A stretch of 64,000 nucleotides of DNA from Manduca sexta (GCF_014839805.1 NC_051135.1:12093291-12157290), one strand, 5' to 3'; positions 32,660-44,708 are shown, counted from the first letter of the stretch. Notes: generated by a model from the sequence alone, not told the origin. Translations and numbers: made by a program.

Positions 32660-32800
32660 ATAGCAATGATTGGCGAGACGAGCGAGCTGATGGTAAGCAT
32701 TTTGATTGCCTTAGCTTTAAAAAATAATGGCATCGAGATCTTTAAATTACAAAACATTGTGTGAATATATTAAGCTCGCTAACTAGAGGCCATATTTATG
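32660..32800 (-). repeat. Degenerate dispersed repeat E fragment
   Basis: Blocks gacgagcgagctgatggtaag and ttacaaaacattgtgtgaatat resemble the repeat at 63000-63275 (minus) and 48640-48990 (plus). Confidence 0.4.
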
Positions 32801-33519
32801 TCATGATGGTCAGTTTAACTGGCCAATAATGATTCTATGCCAGTGGCGGAAGGTCCATACAACCCAATTCCCATTTTTCATTCACTTCGCATTCACCACA
32901 TGTCGAATTGTTCAATACATATTTTGTACTTTTTGTTTATATGATTATACTTAGATACTACTTGTAAAATTATTATTTTTTATTATAGCCTTAAATTACA
33001 ATTTAATACAATTCCACAATAAATGTTATGTTTTCGATTTCCTATTTACAATACTTATGTAACATGAATTAGTGCTATTTCTTCATTTGTATCATTTTCG
33101 GATGGGCCACACAGCCATGTAAGGTTTCGGTTGGTCAAAGTTATGTGCTCTACCAGAATTTTTAAAAAGGTAGATTTTATAGTTTACGTTATTTAAACGC
33201 GTCCGAGAATAATACCTTTATGTTCCAAATAGATGTACAAAATATGACGTAGTGCAAAACTTAAAAAGGCTTTTGAACCAGTAATTTATTTATTGTAATG
33301 AATTATTATTTTGATTTCGTCAATATTAACTCTACCATCAGTTCGGAAAGCAGTTCTTACCAGAGAAGAACGGGTAAGAAGTTAATATTCAAAATCATTA
33401 AGATATAAACTAAAGTGTACGACACAGAAAAAAATATCATTTCTTTTTGTTGCTTAAAGCAGTCCATTCAAAGGTAATGGTATTGAATACTAAATCATTT
33501 TTTTTTCATACGAGCATGG

Positions 33520-33718
33520 CTAAGTGATGCCATTGCACTTGATAGTAAGTAAAGTGGGAGGGATCGTTGGCCGACGAGAGATGATCATTCCTCATCATTC
33601 GACACTCATGCTGGCCTGTCCGAAACCGAATATACACAGGCTGATACTGGAACGCGACACAGTTACAAGAGCCATTATGGCGGGTTTAACACCTTATGGA
33701 CGTTGATCGTTATCCGGC
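33520..33718 (+). repeat. Dispersed repeat B copy
   Basis: Diverged copy (gatgccattgcacttgatag, atatacacaggctgatactgg, cgacacagtt). Followed directly by a reverse SINE. Confidence 0.6.
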
Positions 33719-33727
33719 CTATATTAA

Positions 33728-34047
33728 AAATAATAATATCAGCCCTGTATTATATACTTGCCCACTGCTGAGCACGGGCCTCATCTACTACTCAGAGGGA
33801 TTAGGCCTTAGTCCACCACGCTGGCCTAGTGCGGATTGGTAGACTTCACACACCCTCGAAATTCCTATAGAGAACTCAGATGTGCAGGTTTCCTCACGAT
33901 GTTTTCCTTCACCGTTAAAGCGAACGATAAATTCACAAAGAATACACACATGATTTTAGAAAAGTCAGAGGTGTGTGCCCTTGGGATTTGAACCTGCGGA
34001 CATTTGTCTTGGCAGTCCGTTCCACACCCAACTAGGCAATCGCCGCT
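33728..34047 (-). repeat. tRNA-headed SINE, reverse, next to an exon
   Basis: Same family as at 3398, tail to the left, tRNA-like head to the right ending 41 bp upstream of the exon at 34089. The acceptor of that exon lies in the short gap. Confidence 0.85.
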
Positions 34048-34088
34048 TCCGGCCTATATTGGATACTAATAAATACATTTTGTTTTAG

Positions 34089-34315
34089 TACTGTGGGCAT
34101 TCAATCAGAAAGGCAAGGAGTTGGCTATCGTCAATGAATACCCGTTCTACTTAGGGAAGAGAACCTTAACTACTGATGTATGGAGATGCATGCGGAGACG
34201 GTGCAAGGCTCGCTTCACCACTACCAAGGATAAGGAAGTTATACGTCATTGTTTGCAACATGCGCACGCGGCGAGGCCGTTTTGTATTAGTAACGGAGTG
34301 TACGTGAGATTATAA
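34089..34315 (+). CDS. mod(mdg4): FLYWCH terminal exon 22, tailed
   Basis: Acceptor acattttgttttag ends at 34088; entry ta then 74 codons to TAA. Motifs: L-W-A-F-N-Q-K-G-K-E-L-A-I-V, Y-P-F-Y, V-W-R-C-M-R-R-R-C-K-A-R-F-T-T, Q-H-A-H, ending N-G-V-Y-V-R-L. Paralogue of exons at 32091 and 38627. Confidence 0.91.
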
Positions 34316-34904
34316 GTTTAAAGATGAGATCTTCGGAATCTGTTGCTGATAAACACAATAAGTGTTAGAAATAGATTTTAGCATAAATTTACTTATACTT
34401 AACCTATGAATGAATTGATCTCGTTAGAAGATTTTCTCATAATCAATGTGATGAATACAAACTTTGTGATGGACCATTCTAGTCATCGATTGTATATTAT
34501 GATAATATAGGACTATCCTATATAGGTATACGTTAAGATATTTAAATTAAGTCGTTTATTTATTTAAAACATTTGCGAGATATGTAAGTTTAGTTATTTA
34601 TGTTTATATCAAATATCAAAGTTTGTTTTTTATTTCTTAATTATGAGGTATTTAACTACCTTCGTACTGAAGACAAATACATTTGTCATGATCTCTTTTA
34701 GTATTATACCAAAGATAATTTGTAGTTTACGAATTTTTTGTCAAAATAGCAATTTTTGGGCACTTAATCACGGAAAAAGAATGTAGAGGACAGTGTTTTG
34801 GAAACAAAAAGTCCAACGTACGCAAAGAAAATCGCTCTTGATAGAACTTAAAATAAGGGAGTAAAACTGAAACATTTACAAATACCGCTCAGTTGGGTTT
34901 ATGG

Positions 34905-35410
34905 AATCGTATTTGATTTCTATTATATCATTAACCGCCTTTACAAAAGACGATCCTAATCGCTTTTTTCAATGGACCAATCAGAACCAAGTTTTTTTTG
35001 ACATGAGTTATTTTGATTGGTTCATTCTCGGAATCAGGTTGAAGATTGAGATTGATCCTTGCTTTTTTCGATCTATCTCAAAATAGACCAATCAGAACCA
35101 AGTTTTTTGACATGAGTTATTTCAGTTGGTTCATTCTCGGAATTGGGTTGAAGAATGAAATTGATACTTGCTTTTTTCGATCTATCTCAAAATAGACCAA
35201 TCAGCACCAAGTTTTTTGACATGAGTTATTTCAATTGGTTCATTCTCGGAATCGGGTTGAAGATTGAAATTGATACTTGCTTTTTTCGATCTATCTCAAA
35301 ATGGACATATCAGAACCAAGTTTTTTTGACATGCTTAAAAATGAGTTGTTTTGATTGCTTCATTCTCGGAATTGGATTGAAGATTGATCCTTTATTGTCG
35401 GCTGATAATC
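34905..35410 (+). repeat. Repeat D with ~109-bp tandem units
   Basis: The start block gcttttttc occurs at 34962, 35061, 35170 and 35279 (spacings 99, 109, 109). Each unit carries gatctatctcaaaa, accaatcagaaccaag, gacatgagttattt and ttcattctcgga. Internal tandem growth of the element also seen at 21540 and 41368. The open frames across it are by-products of the period. Confidence 0.8.
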
Positions 35411-35954
35411 ACGCAAAACCATTAGCAAATTGTATTAGGTGAATATAGTAAATGTGCCATAAATTATACTTAAAAAAAGGATCTCAAGTAATTGTTCTAA
35501 CTTATTATCGTCATGAATGTTATTGAATATACAGTAATGACGTAATAATTGTAGCTACAATTGTGTATATATGTATATGTTAAACCATTCCAGTAGAAAA
35601 ATATTATGTACATCAGATTATGTTATGCACGTAAGTTGAAACAACTATGTATTTTATTCTTCTGATCTACTTTTTGTGAAGTGTGCTCGTGGGATTACGA
35701 TTAACACACTTATCATAGCTAAAATATTTATCCATGTCGATTTATTTATAATGTCACATATAAAATAAACCTACCTGAAATAAAAATATACCTTACATAT
35801 TGTTGTTTCCTAATATGTTGCAGGTTTGGCTTTAAAATCTAATGCATTTACTGTAATTATTCTAGTTATTGATTATGTAATAACTGAATTATTATAAGTG
35901 TTCACTATAGTAAATTTCTTAGAAAAAACCTTGCAGTGGATTAATACGCACACA

Positions 35955-36175
35955 TCACGCCTTCATCCGTGAAGGAGTAAGCAGAGGTGCAACAAGATCA
36001 CCCACTTTACGCCAAATGTGTTCCGTCTCACGATTTATTTCTCATGAAATTCTAAAACCTGGGACAGTGAGCAGAAAAATCCGATTTCACTTTGCCCGAC
36101 CCAGGATTCGAACCCAGGACCTCAGAGTATTTTCGTACTGGCCACGCATTACACATTTCTTTCATTTTTTTTCAT
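35955..36175 (-). repeat. Probable second tRNA-like repeat, reverse
   Basis: Contains gacccaggattcgaacccaggacctcag, which read in reverse has a B-box-like GGTTCGAATCC. It fuses on its right to a repeat B copy. Only one copy in the window, so the assignment is weak. Confidence 0.4.
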
Positions 36176-36185
36176 CTTTTTTGCT

Positions 36186-36400
36186 TTATTTCATTCGGGC
36201 ACGGAAAAGAGTTTCCACTGCACCTGATGGTAAGTGGACTGGGGTCCAAAAGGATGTGGACTGGCGAAAGATTATCACCCCTCGGCAGTCGTAATAATTA
36301 TGTCGGCCTGTTGGAACCGGATATACACAGGTTGATACCGGAACGCGACACACTTATGTGGGCCACTACGGCACGTTTTAACACCCTATACCAGGGTTTT
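36186..36400 (+). repeat. Dispersed repeat B copy
   Basis: gggcacggaaaagagtttcc, ggtaagtggactggggtcc, ggatatacacaggttgatac, cgcgacacacttatgtgggcc. Close to the copies at 14316 and 55718. Confidence 0.7.
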
Positions 36401-36516
36401 CCAATCTTTTGTGACCCGTGGCGCAGTTACAAGTTTAGTATTTTTCACGGCGTCCTGTCCCAGCTAACTATTTGAAGAAGACAGTCGAAAGAAATAGGTA
36501 CCTACAATAATAGTAG

Positions 36517-36535
36517 TTAGGTTAGGTTAGGTTAG
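36517..36535 (+). repeat. Short TTAGG tract
   Basis: Three TTAGG units plus TTAG. TTAGG is the ancestral insect telomere repeat; here it is a short interstitial tract within repeat-rich DNA. Confidence 0.7.
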
Positions 36536-36767
36536 ATCGAAACGAAAATTAAAACACCACAATATAAAATTGACGACAATATTTGTGGTGTCCAATTATT
36601 AGAGGATCGATTCACGGCGCCTTTCTTTACCTTCTACGGCGCACACTTAGGGAACCCCTGCCCTATAGGTTATGATTTGGTACACACACATACTACCACT
36701 CTCCTCCTTCCGCGCTCCGTACACCGCACTGTATACTCCAAACACCACCAATAAAATACTTCATAAT

Positions 36768-37000
36768 TTAAAATGATCTCTTCAGAAACCGTACCAAAAA
36801 CAAATCAACATCATTTAGTAAGGGGTGTAAAGAAGAAAAAATGTGTCGGATGCTACGCAAAACTCCGGATCTATTTGACAAGTCGCCAAGCTGACAGAAA
36901 AGTAAAAAAAAATTATAACTGAATGTGCGGAATGTAAAAGAAACTTCTGTTTGGACTGCTTCGATGAAAAACATTAATGAATGTAGTTTTTTCTCTTCTT
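36768..37000 (+). mobile_element. piggyBac-like transposase remnant (C-terminal)
   Basis: The + strand encodes K-K-K-K-C-V-G-C-Y-A-K-L-R, then after a shift C-G-M-C-K and F-C-L-D-C-F-D-E-K-H, the cysteine-rich C-terminal zinc-binding domain typical of piggyBac transposases. The frame is broken by at least one indel (stop after N-Y-N). The related piece at 58560-58735 and a shared trailing block (atcgat ... ttcccatcnctaa) show the same element family. Confidence 0.65.
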
Positions 37001-37057
37001 ATGCGATAAAACTTAATTAAACTATCGATTTTTATATTTCCCATCCCTAAAATATAA

Positions 37058-37165
37058 TAATAAATAATAATAATATCAACCCTGTATTATATACTTGCCG
37101 ACTGCTGAGCACGGGCCTCCTCTACTACTGAGAGTAGAGGAGGCCTGTCGGCCCGGAGGTCTTCC
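37058..37165 (-). repeat. SINE 3' fragment with internal fold-back
   Basis: The 3' end of the SINE family in reverse (atcaaccctgtattatatac), then cctcctctactactgagagtagaggagg, where the element folds back on itself. Confidence 0.65.
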
Positions 37166-38626
37166 CTAAAATATGCATAAAAAGAATTGCATAAATAGAT
37201 AAAAAAAAATATGGTGGTCAATATTGTTATATCTTTAGGAAACTCATGCTATATTAAGATCCAAATTATTATAAAAAAAATACATATAATATTATGTTAT
37301 ATTCATACTAATAAATATTTGAATCTAAAGGATTTAGTACTGACTTTAAAAATGAGAGTATGAACGAAATACGAACTAAAATACTTCTTTAATGGTACTA
37401 CGTAATGTGATGTTCAAGATTGAAACAATAAATAGAATAAGACTTAGCTGAACGTTAATGTAAGGCTCAGTTTATTATCATTATAATAACAAGAGGCTAC
37501 AACACTGTTATTGAGTGCGCCCAGTAATTACGCTGCAACGTCCTCTAAAGCGGTATACAATAGCGCTCTTATACTGCTACTTAGCAGTTGTATCAATCAT
37601 GTATTGTGTGTATACACTACTAAATAGATATTAAAACTGATACTTTCATTCAATACATCTAACAATTTTTTATATAATTGTAACCAAAGAAAAATCACAA
37701 TATTATTTACGAAACAGTTACTTAAGTAACTATTTGTATGAATACAGTCAATAAAAAATTTTACATTAGAAGAATCTTGAATAAATTCTCAGATATCATT
37801 AAACACGTCTATACGTCTCACGTTCACCTATTGTTTAAAGATTCTTGATCGTTGCATTGACTGTGGACGTCAGCCGGCGTCCCCCGCAGACCATCTCACG
37901 CCACCGAGCCAGTCACACGCCGCGTCTCCGTGACATGACGGCCATTTACGTCAACTATGTTGTTAATGAACGTTGTTCACTGTGACCTTGCAGCTGTTTC
38001 TGCTTGGTTGAAGCCTGTGGGTATGTTAGATTGTATGTAGTTACTACAATTTTTATTTATGTTGCATTTCTTAAGTTGCCTCAATGTTAATACTAGATCT
38101 TTTTGCTTCAGCATCTACGTATTCTATTCAGTAGTGCTATGATTTTTTTATTTTCTGGAACTGTGGACTCTAATTGAAAAATAACTTCGCTTTGCTGTCG
38201 AAAGTATAGCATTGTTTTTGCTTCGTCTGTTATCAAGCATAAAATAAATTGTCCAGGTAGGTATGGTTCTTAAGACCAGGAACGCTAGAATTATAATGGG
38301 CAAAATTCTGACTCAACAGAAGAAATGAAGAACTTGTCCACCAATTCTTTCTTATTGTTATTCGATTGCATCTTCCAAGACATACCTAGTAAGGAGAAGT
38401 GCTGCGTGTGAAGGAATTTCAGGGGTATTTAAAGTACAATTATATGATGAAAAGAATATTATAAATTCATGCGTGTTTCTCTTCCACAAGAGCATCCAGA
38501 TTTTGAGTTCAGAAATTCTTTAGATTAATTTGGAGAACACTCAGGTATGCAGGTTTTCTTACATATTCTTAAATAGTTAAAGCTCGTAATCATAATAAAA
38601 AAAACTCAATATAACTCGCATTTCAG
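37166..38626. other. Spacer, nothing recognised
   Basis: AT-rich except for a GC-rich patch at 37865-37950. No exon or family repeat identified. Confidence 0.35.
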
Positions 38627-38856
38627 TTCATTGGGTGTACAACAAGAAAGGCAAGGAATTGGCGATAGTACACGACTGTGTATTCTACCGCGATGGATTC
38701 AGAGAGTCTTCGGTTTATTGGAGATGCGTGCAGCGGTCGTGCAAAGCCCGCTTCACAACCACCCAGGAGAAGATGGTCGTCCGATCGTTCTGGCTCCACA
38801 CCCATCCGCCGTTCAAGTATTGTGTTAATAACGGCATATATCAAAGGATTGGGTAG
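38627..38856 (+). CDS. mod(mdg4): FLYWCH terminal exon 23, tailed
   Basis: Acceptor ctcgcatttcag ends at 38626; entry tt then 75 codons to TAG. Motifs: H-W-V-Y-N-K-K-G-K-E-L-A-I-V, V-F-Y-R-D, Y-W-R-C-V-Q-R-S-C-K-A-R-F-T-T, L-H-T-H-P-P, ending N-G-I-Y-Q-R-I-G. Third member of the K-G-K-E-L-A cluster. Confidence 0.91.
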
Positions 38857-39229
38857 AAATGTAAATCGAAAGCAATAAGAAATAATTCATTGATTCAGTA
38901 GTTTTGGAAACTAATTCTGATATAGTGCTATTCATATTGATTATTTAATCTGAGACAGTCGTAAATGTATACCAATTTGATAATTTATCGCTTGAATATT
39001 AATGAAAATAGGACATGGATTAGGCAAGATAACTTAGTTTTTTTGTTGTATTAAAAGATATTCGTTCCTTCAAAAAATTGAAATTATAAACTTTGACGCT
39101 CACTAAAAGTTGTATATATTTTTGTGTTTTTATATGTTTTACTATTGCATAATGATTTCTTATTTGAAAGTTTTACTATTGTATCTAAAAACTTTGACTA
39201 GTTTAATTTATTTAACATCTCAGTTTCAG

Positions 39230-39480
39230 TTCAATTGGTGCAAAACAGCAAAGGGAAAGACATAGCTATTATTGATGACTATGCGTTCCGCCGTGTTAGA
39301 ATTAGTGCAAAAACTACGTACTGGATATGTCGACGATGGAAGTGCAAGGCACATTTCATTTTGTCCCAGGATAAGACCGTCGTGCGGGCCTCTTTAAAGC
39401 ATTCTCACCCTCCCTTGCAATACCGGTTAATTAATGGTATATACTACAGATTATGGGGGCACAGCGGTGCTATCCCGTAG
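39230..39480 (+). CDS. mod(mdg4): FLYWCH terminal exon 24, tailed, W-to-L at start
   Basis: Acceptor cagtttcag ends at 39229; entry tt then 82 codons to TAG. It begins Q-L-V-Q-N-S-K-G-K-D-I-A, with Leu where most second-half exons have Trp. Then Y-W-I-C, K-C-K-A-H, K-H-S-H-P-P, N-G-I-Y-Y-R-L and an extra WGHSGAIP. The extension suggests the original stop after R-L was lost. Only 373 bp from the previous exon. Confidence 0.88.
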
Positions 39481-40608
39481 CTAACATACCAAAAATCCGT
39501 AAACCCTGTTCGTTTCTCTTAAGAATAGAGCATCCATGTTTATAGACTTGTGTTTACTCTTTATACAATTGTATTGGCTATTAATTTAAGATTCATTTAA
39601 CACTTTTTATATTAAATATATAGCGTTGCAAATCGCAATTATTGTGCGATTATTAAAGTAGTTGCAGTTCAATTTAATGGTTGTATAGGTGCTATGGAGT
39701 AACAATCTATAATTTAAGTCTGTCTTGTCGGCCGTGGCATCATCAAACGGACCAATGGAAGATCAGCGCTGGCTGTATTACCAGCATATGCTGAGTTGGA
39801 GCCGTTTTGTGATGCCGTTAATTTAAAATTTTTGTTTTGTTTATTATTATATTCTATAGATTCAATTATCACAAATAAACTGCTTTTATTCTATAATTTC
39901 TTAAGCTATGATGAATGCCTCTGTCAATTTTACGGTCATATATTTTTATAGTTAATTTAGATATCTATTTCTCTTACTACCGTAAGGTCTATTTTCCTGT
40001 GGGTTTTAGTCGTCGATATCAGTCTACGGTTAAATGACAAGTTGCATGATTTGCTACGTAGTAATAACTGCTAATTGTAATTCACATGAACATAAAATCA
40101 AAACGTATTTTATTTAGATTTTTTTTAATTCATAATTTTTTATTATCTTATGAGTAAGGTTTTTAAATCTTTGGCTACGAATAGTTAAGTAAATTTTTAT
40201 TTACATATTAGGTTGGTTTAATAAAAGTAGTATACTGTTACGTATTCAAGCTACTTTGTAACTAGAAGACAAAGCTAGTAGATTGCCAAGCTAATAGTAA
40301 AGGCAACGATAGCTCGTAAACAAGCAACGAAGTACTTTGTATTACAAAGTACAGTATCGCTATAAATGTGCTCTTCTTGCGAGGTGAAATCTCATACTTC
40401 CCTGCAATAACTTCGGCTTTGACGGCCTTCAAGCCGCAGCACAATACAGCGAACTCATCAGACTAATTAAACGTTGTAAGAACTTGAATAAAAATAAATA
40501 TTTAAATGAACGTTGAACTGATTTTAATGATAAAAACTGATATTAAATAATCGAAAATTATAAAATGTTTAATAAAATTAAGCTGTCCAAATTTGTTCCG
40601 CGTAAATG
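39481..40608. other. Spacer, nothing recognised
   Basis: AT-rich; a minus-strand open frame at 40262-40444 has no recognisable content. No exon seen. Confidence 0.35.
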
Positions 40609-40690
40609 TTGTACCAGAACCGGTCCCTATGGCGCTCCATGGGGGAGGCCTATGTCCAGCAATGGACGATTCCCGGCTGAATTGATGAAA
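40609..40690 (+). repeat. Non-LTR retrotransposon 3' tail
   Basis: The block gggggaggcctatgtccagc followed by aatggacg and cggctga is the usual 3' end of a widespread lepidopteran non-LTR retrotransposon; only the tail is present. Confidence 0.55.
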
Positions 40691-40749
40691 TATGTTGTAG
40701 ATTTAAAATTTTAATTTAAACTATATTTTCTGTACTAACGGTTCTCGTA

Positions 40750-40875
40750 AATGGACCGCGCGCTACGTTATGACTTGCCCGGGGTAGGACGAAGGCCACG
40801 CCTCCCACTGCATCCCCGACCGGCCAGTCAGCTGATGCATTCGACGCGGAATGAGTGTTGCTCGCTTTCGTTTAT
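40750..40875. other. Isolated CpG-rich block
   Basis: ccgcgcgctacg, gcccggggtagg, ccccgaccggcc, attcgacgcgg: about 125 bp, GC-rich against an AT-rich background. No match within the window. Confidence 0.35.
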
Positions 40876-41088
40876 GACTTGGGACGAATAATTTAATCTT
40901 CAACTATCTTGTGAGTGATACATAATTATTTCTCAGTCTTAGAAATGTTTAATGAAAAGATTAATTAATTAACAACGCGTGCAACGCCACCTGGCCGAGT
41001 TGGACAGAATGTACGTAGCCAGATGAATTATATGAATACTAATACATTTATACCTATATAGCCAATTAATGTAACAATACTATTTCAG

Positions 41089-41357
41089 TACAATGGGCAC
41101 GTAATTTGAAAGGTAAAGAAGTAGCTGTAGTGAATGACTTCGTGTTCTACCGAGACAAGGCTACTGCCTATACGGAGATCTGGAGGTGTATACGAGCCCT
41201 ATGCAAGGCCAGGTTTACATCCGTAAAGTCTGATAACTCTAACAAAAGGACTATCAAACGCTCCAACTTTGTACACAACCATCCTCGGCACAATTATTGT
41301 GTGTTAGACGGTCTATGTGTCAAGCGTACAAAGAAACAACTGGTCAGGCAAACTTAG
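41089..41357 (+). CDS. mod(mdg4): FLYWCH terminal exon 25, with insertion and basic tail
   Basis: Acceptor ctatttcag ends at 41088; entry ta then 88 codons to TAG. Motifs: Q-W-A-R-N-L-K-G-K-E-V-A-V-V, F-V-F-Y-R, I-W-R-C, L-C-K-A-R-F-T, then an insertion of about seven residues (S-D-N-S-N-K-R) before V-H-N-H-P. The tail ends D-G-L-C-V-K-R-T-K-K-Q-L-V-R-Q-T, an extra basic run beyond the family end. Confidence 0.88.
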
Positions 41358-41367
41358 TTCGATATAC

Positions 41368-41515
41368 AGCTGTTTTCAATAAACAATCAATCTTTAATCC
41401 GATTCCGAGAATGGACCAATCAAATAACTCATTTGTTCTAATTGGTAAATTTTTCGGATAGATCGTAAAGAGCGACTGGGATCGTTTCTTGAAAATGGCG
41501 ATTAATCGCTCGATT
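41368..41515 (-). repeat. Dispersed repeat D copy, reverse
   Basis: Reverse of the 21540 and 34905 element (ccgattccgagaatggacc, aataactcattt, gatagatcg). Begins just 11 bp after the exon's stop. Confidence 0.6.
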
Positions 41516-42670
41516 AAAATGGGTTTATGCTTTACCAATCGCGGGAATACTGCGCCAAAGAGAATGAAGACAAAATGCGCATCTCAGCTCCTGAGTATAG
41601 TCTATTAGATGCGAGCTTTTGAACGATAGTGATTTTATACTGCCATAAAAACTCACCAGCGTTTCCTTGATGAGGTAGGCGGAATGCATAATCGTAATTA
41701 TATTTCCAAAACACGAATGAGTTTTGTAGCGTTTTGTACTACAGAACGAGACCGAATGAATGGAATGTGATTCGTTATTTTTGATAGAGCCTGTACCTAT
41801 AAGCATTCACGTCACGTCGCACACTCTCGAACGCCCTGCGCGTAAGCAGTCGGTCCCCAACCCTTCCGCTCTGAGGTTTGTTATTCGGTACAATACCTGT
41901 TTTAAAGACTTGCGTTACTGTTATTGTTAAATTGTGTGGTTTATGATTAAAATGTGAGTTTATAAAATTTGAGGTTTTATTTATACGGTTTTTTTTATAT
42001 ATCTAGGTTTATGTTAATGGTCATAAATATAAGTATTTTTAAGCTAATAATAATGCATAATATTATTTATAAAATGGTTGTTATGAACTTATACTGTATG
42101 TTTCATTTATAATTAATCATAACTGGCTCCCTAATTAATAGCCTAAAGTCAAGTCGACATGAACAAGATACGGGTCTTTACAGTGTTTTATGTCAAAGGC
42201 AAGTTAATTTTATGAATTTGTACAGCTTAGTAACATTATAGTTGCCATCAAGTGCAATATGGTTCTTTGCTATGTCACGAGAACTTTTTTTTCACCACAA
42301 CTAATAGCAAATATTCATAGATCATCAAATAATTGTCTAAGAACAAATACCTTCGTATAAATCTGATGATTTTTGTAGTTTTTAATACAACGCTGGAAAT
42401 AATAATATTGGTAAGTTCTCTTATGAGGTGATCTTAAATCTGTGTTATAAGTTTTATGTATTGCGCATTTGTTTTTACTTCAAATAGCCCTTTAGACCTT
42501 AACTATTGTTTACTTTTTATAAGAAATCAGTTATACTCAACCTGAGGCAGCATGGTGCTCGTCGAATGCACTTTTTCTGCATCAATTCTTAGTTAAATAC
42601 GATTGTATCTGTCTCTAATAAATTATAAGTAAAGATATGATTTCTTGGTCAATGTTACTTTGATTTCCAG
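41516..42670. other. Spacer, nothing recognised
   Basis: Minus-strand open frames at 41525-41806 show no known domain. AT-rich beyond 41900. Confidence 0.35.
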
Positions 42671-42897
42671 TGACCTGGGTGCGTAATTCTAAAGGGAAAC
42701 TATTGGCGCTCGTTGACGGCTATACTTACTATTGCGACAGCCGACGTAAGAAGAGCAACTACTGGGTTTGCACCAGATACAACTGCAAGGCGCGTTTCAC
42801 CACCACCAAAGACAACTATATGGTACATTTCAGGAATGAACACACCCATTCGCAGACCAAACATTGTGTTATCAATGGGACTTATATTAGATTGTAA
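42671..42897 (+). CDS. mod(mdg4): FLYWCH terminal exon 26, tailed
   Basis: Acceptor ctttgatttccag ends at 42670; entry tg then 74 codons to TAA. Motifs: T-W-V-R-N-S-K-G-K-L-L-A-L-V, G-Y-T-Y-Y-C, Y-W-V-C, N-C-K-A-R-F-T-T-T-K, E-H-T-H, ending N-G-T-Y-I-R-L. Fully canonical for the second half. Confidence 0.92.
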
Positions 42898-44191
42898 ACT
42901 GTAGGGATATATTTAGAGGTTATGTTAGTTTTATAATTATATTTTAAGTTTTGCCAATTAAAAATAACACCTGTGTTGAAAATATTAGGGTGTACAAGGA
43001 TTATCGTGATTTGAATTATCCAGGACGGAACAAAAATTGCAACTTATAGCGTCATTTTAATTTCATTTATAACTATTATGTGTTTTTTTCTTAATTATGA
43101 ATATTATTATTTTAAGATATATAAGTGATAAATAAGTTATTTTGGAGGATGATATGGAAGCCAATGTGAAGTCAAGCTAGACTAGTTTCTACAACAAAAT
43201 TGTGTAGGGTTAAGAAGTTAGTCAAGTGTTGACGTAGATTTTATGATATTTCCTACTTACTGATCTTTAATTATAAGTCAATACATTTGTATGATGCTCG
43301 GCACATCATATATCGTTTAGTAGGTTGGTTTTATTTCAGTATTTTTACGCGATTTTATCTAATATTTATCGAGGTATAAAGCCAGATTTAACATTTATAA
43401 TTTTTTGTTGAAGGAAATCAAATTTCTTTTGTTATTTTAGTTTACGGAAGACCCGTTGACCATGTTTTATTTTTGTTACACTTTTTTTTGCGAAGAAGAA
43501 AGCAATTTAGTTTTATTAATATTTATAGATGTTCCAGAATATTTAATATTCATTACTTTAAATATAATGAGGATATTCGTCCCATTTTTTTTTATTACAT
43601 ATGCATGGCTTATCCTGTGGAACTCATGTTCCAAGTAATATTTAACAAAGAAAGTCATTTAGTTATCATACAATAAATAAGTTAATAAGTTACTTTAGTT
43701 TGAACATATTGCCGATATATATTCACTGATGTAAAAAGTTTAGAATAAATTATATAAATTTATCGTTATAAATAATACTTAAATAAATGTAAATATGCTA
43801 ATACGGTTTCAAACCTGATTTATGATCTCAAGTATTTTATTTAACATGTTATTTATTATTTGGCGTATAATACAAATAAATATTAAGTTTAATATAAACG
43901 AATATATTTAATTTATTATACTTAGGTGTAGGTTATATACTTAAATTACTCAAAAATTTAAAGTTATGAACTAAAAATGAACAAAGTGGTTAGTTACATA
44001 CTTTGACTATTTGTTTGAGTCATTAATATCTTGTATTTGAAGTATCATGAAAACATTAAAAATGTATTCAGAGTTATTATTTTTTTTTTATAAATGTAAA
44101 TATAATCCTTTTGACATTAGTAACTAAAAACGCCATAAATTTTAGTATAAATCGCATGACGCTTGAACTAACAGTGAATTGAATTTTTCAG
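42898..44191. other. AT-rich spacer, nothing recognised
   Basis: Overlapping short open frames at 43456-43676 are poly-T driven and carry no domain signature. Confidence 0.4.
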
Positions 44192-44421
44192 TTAGGTTCG
44201 TCTACAACAAATTTGGGAAGGAGCTGGCGATCATCGCGGGGTACACATTCTACTGCCACGCCAGGAGCAAATCCACACACATGTGGCAATGCACCAACAC
44301 GGGAAGATGCAAAGCTCGCTTCACACTGGACAACCATGGGAGTATGATCCGGCTGAGGGCTGAACACACGCACAAGCCTCCCCCGCATGCAATACGTGAT
44401 GGGGTGTATGTTAGACTGTGA
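44192..44421 (+). CDS. mod(mdg4): FLYWCH terminal exon 27, tailed
   Basis: Acceptor gaatttttcag ends at 44191; entry tt then 75 codons to TGA. Motifs: R-F-V-Y-N-K-F-G-K-E-L-A-I-I, G-Y-T-F-Y-C, M-W-Q-C-T-N-T-G-R-C-K-A-R-F, E-H-T-H-K-P-P-P, ending D-G-V-Y-V-R-L. With the exons at 45938 and 47925 it shares C-T-N-x-(G/S), a local sub-family. Confidence 0.92.
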
Positions 44422-44708
44422 ATTGTGTAAACGGCTGGCCGTCGAGTGACCTGACGGTTATATAATTCATAGATATGTCAGAGGTATTTTTAGTGTTATG
44501 AGGATTAGAAGGAAAGTATATTTTGGGCTTACGGCAATTTCACTAATAATACAAAAGGTACTTTATGCATGGGACAATAGGATTGCCTCGGTCGAGCCGG
44601 CTTATAGAGAGAAATCGTTGATGCTTCTGTTGCAAACTAACTCGAGACGTTGTTTAGTGAAATATGAGTGTGATTTATTTAGAATTTTAATTATGAATAT
44701 TATTCCAG

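Noticed and set aside
35155..35442. 95-codon frame
   Set aside because: Product of the 109-bp tandem repeat; repeating peptide follows the DNA period and no family matches.
36016..36475. Overlapping 92- and 127-codon frames
   Set aside because: Both cross a repeat junction (tRNA-like repeat plus repeat B); no conserved protein features.
38631..38878. Alternative + strand frames over exon 23
   Set aside because: Only the frame entered at 38627 has the FLYWCH motifs and fits the family phase.
43456..43676. Phe/Tyr-rich small frames, possible membrane peptides
   Set aside because: Poly-T and AT composition explain them; no start context or domain.
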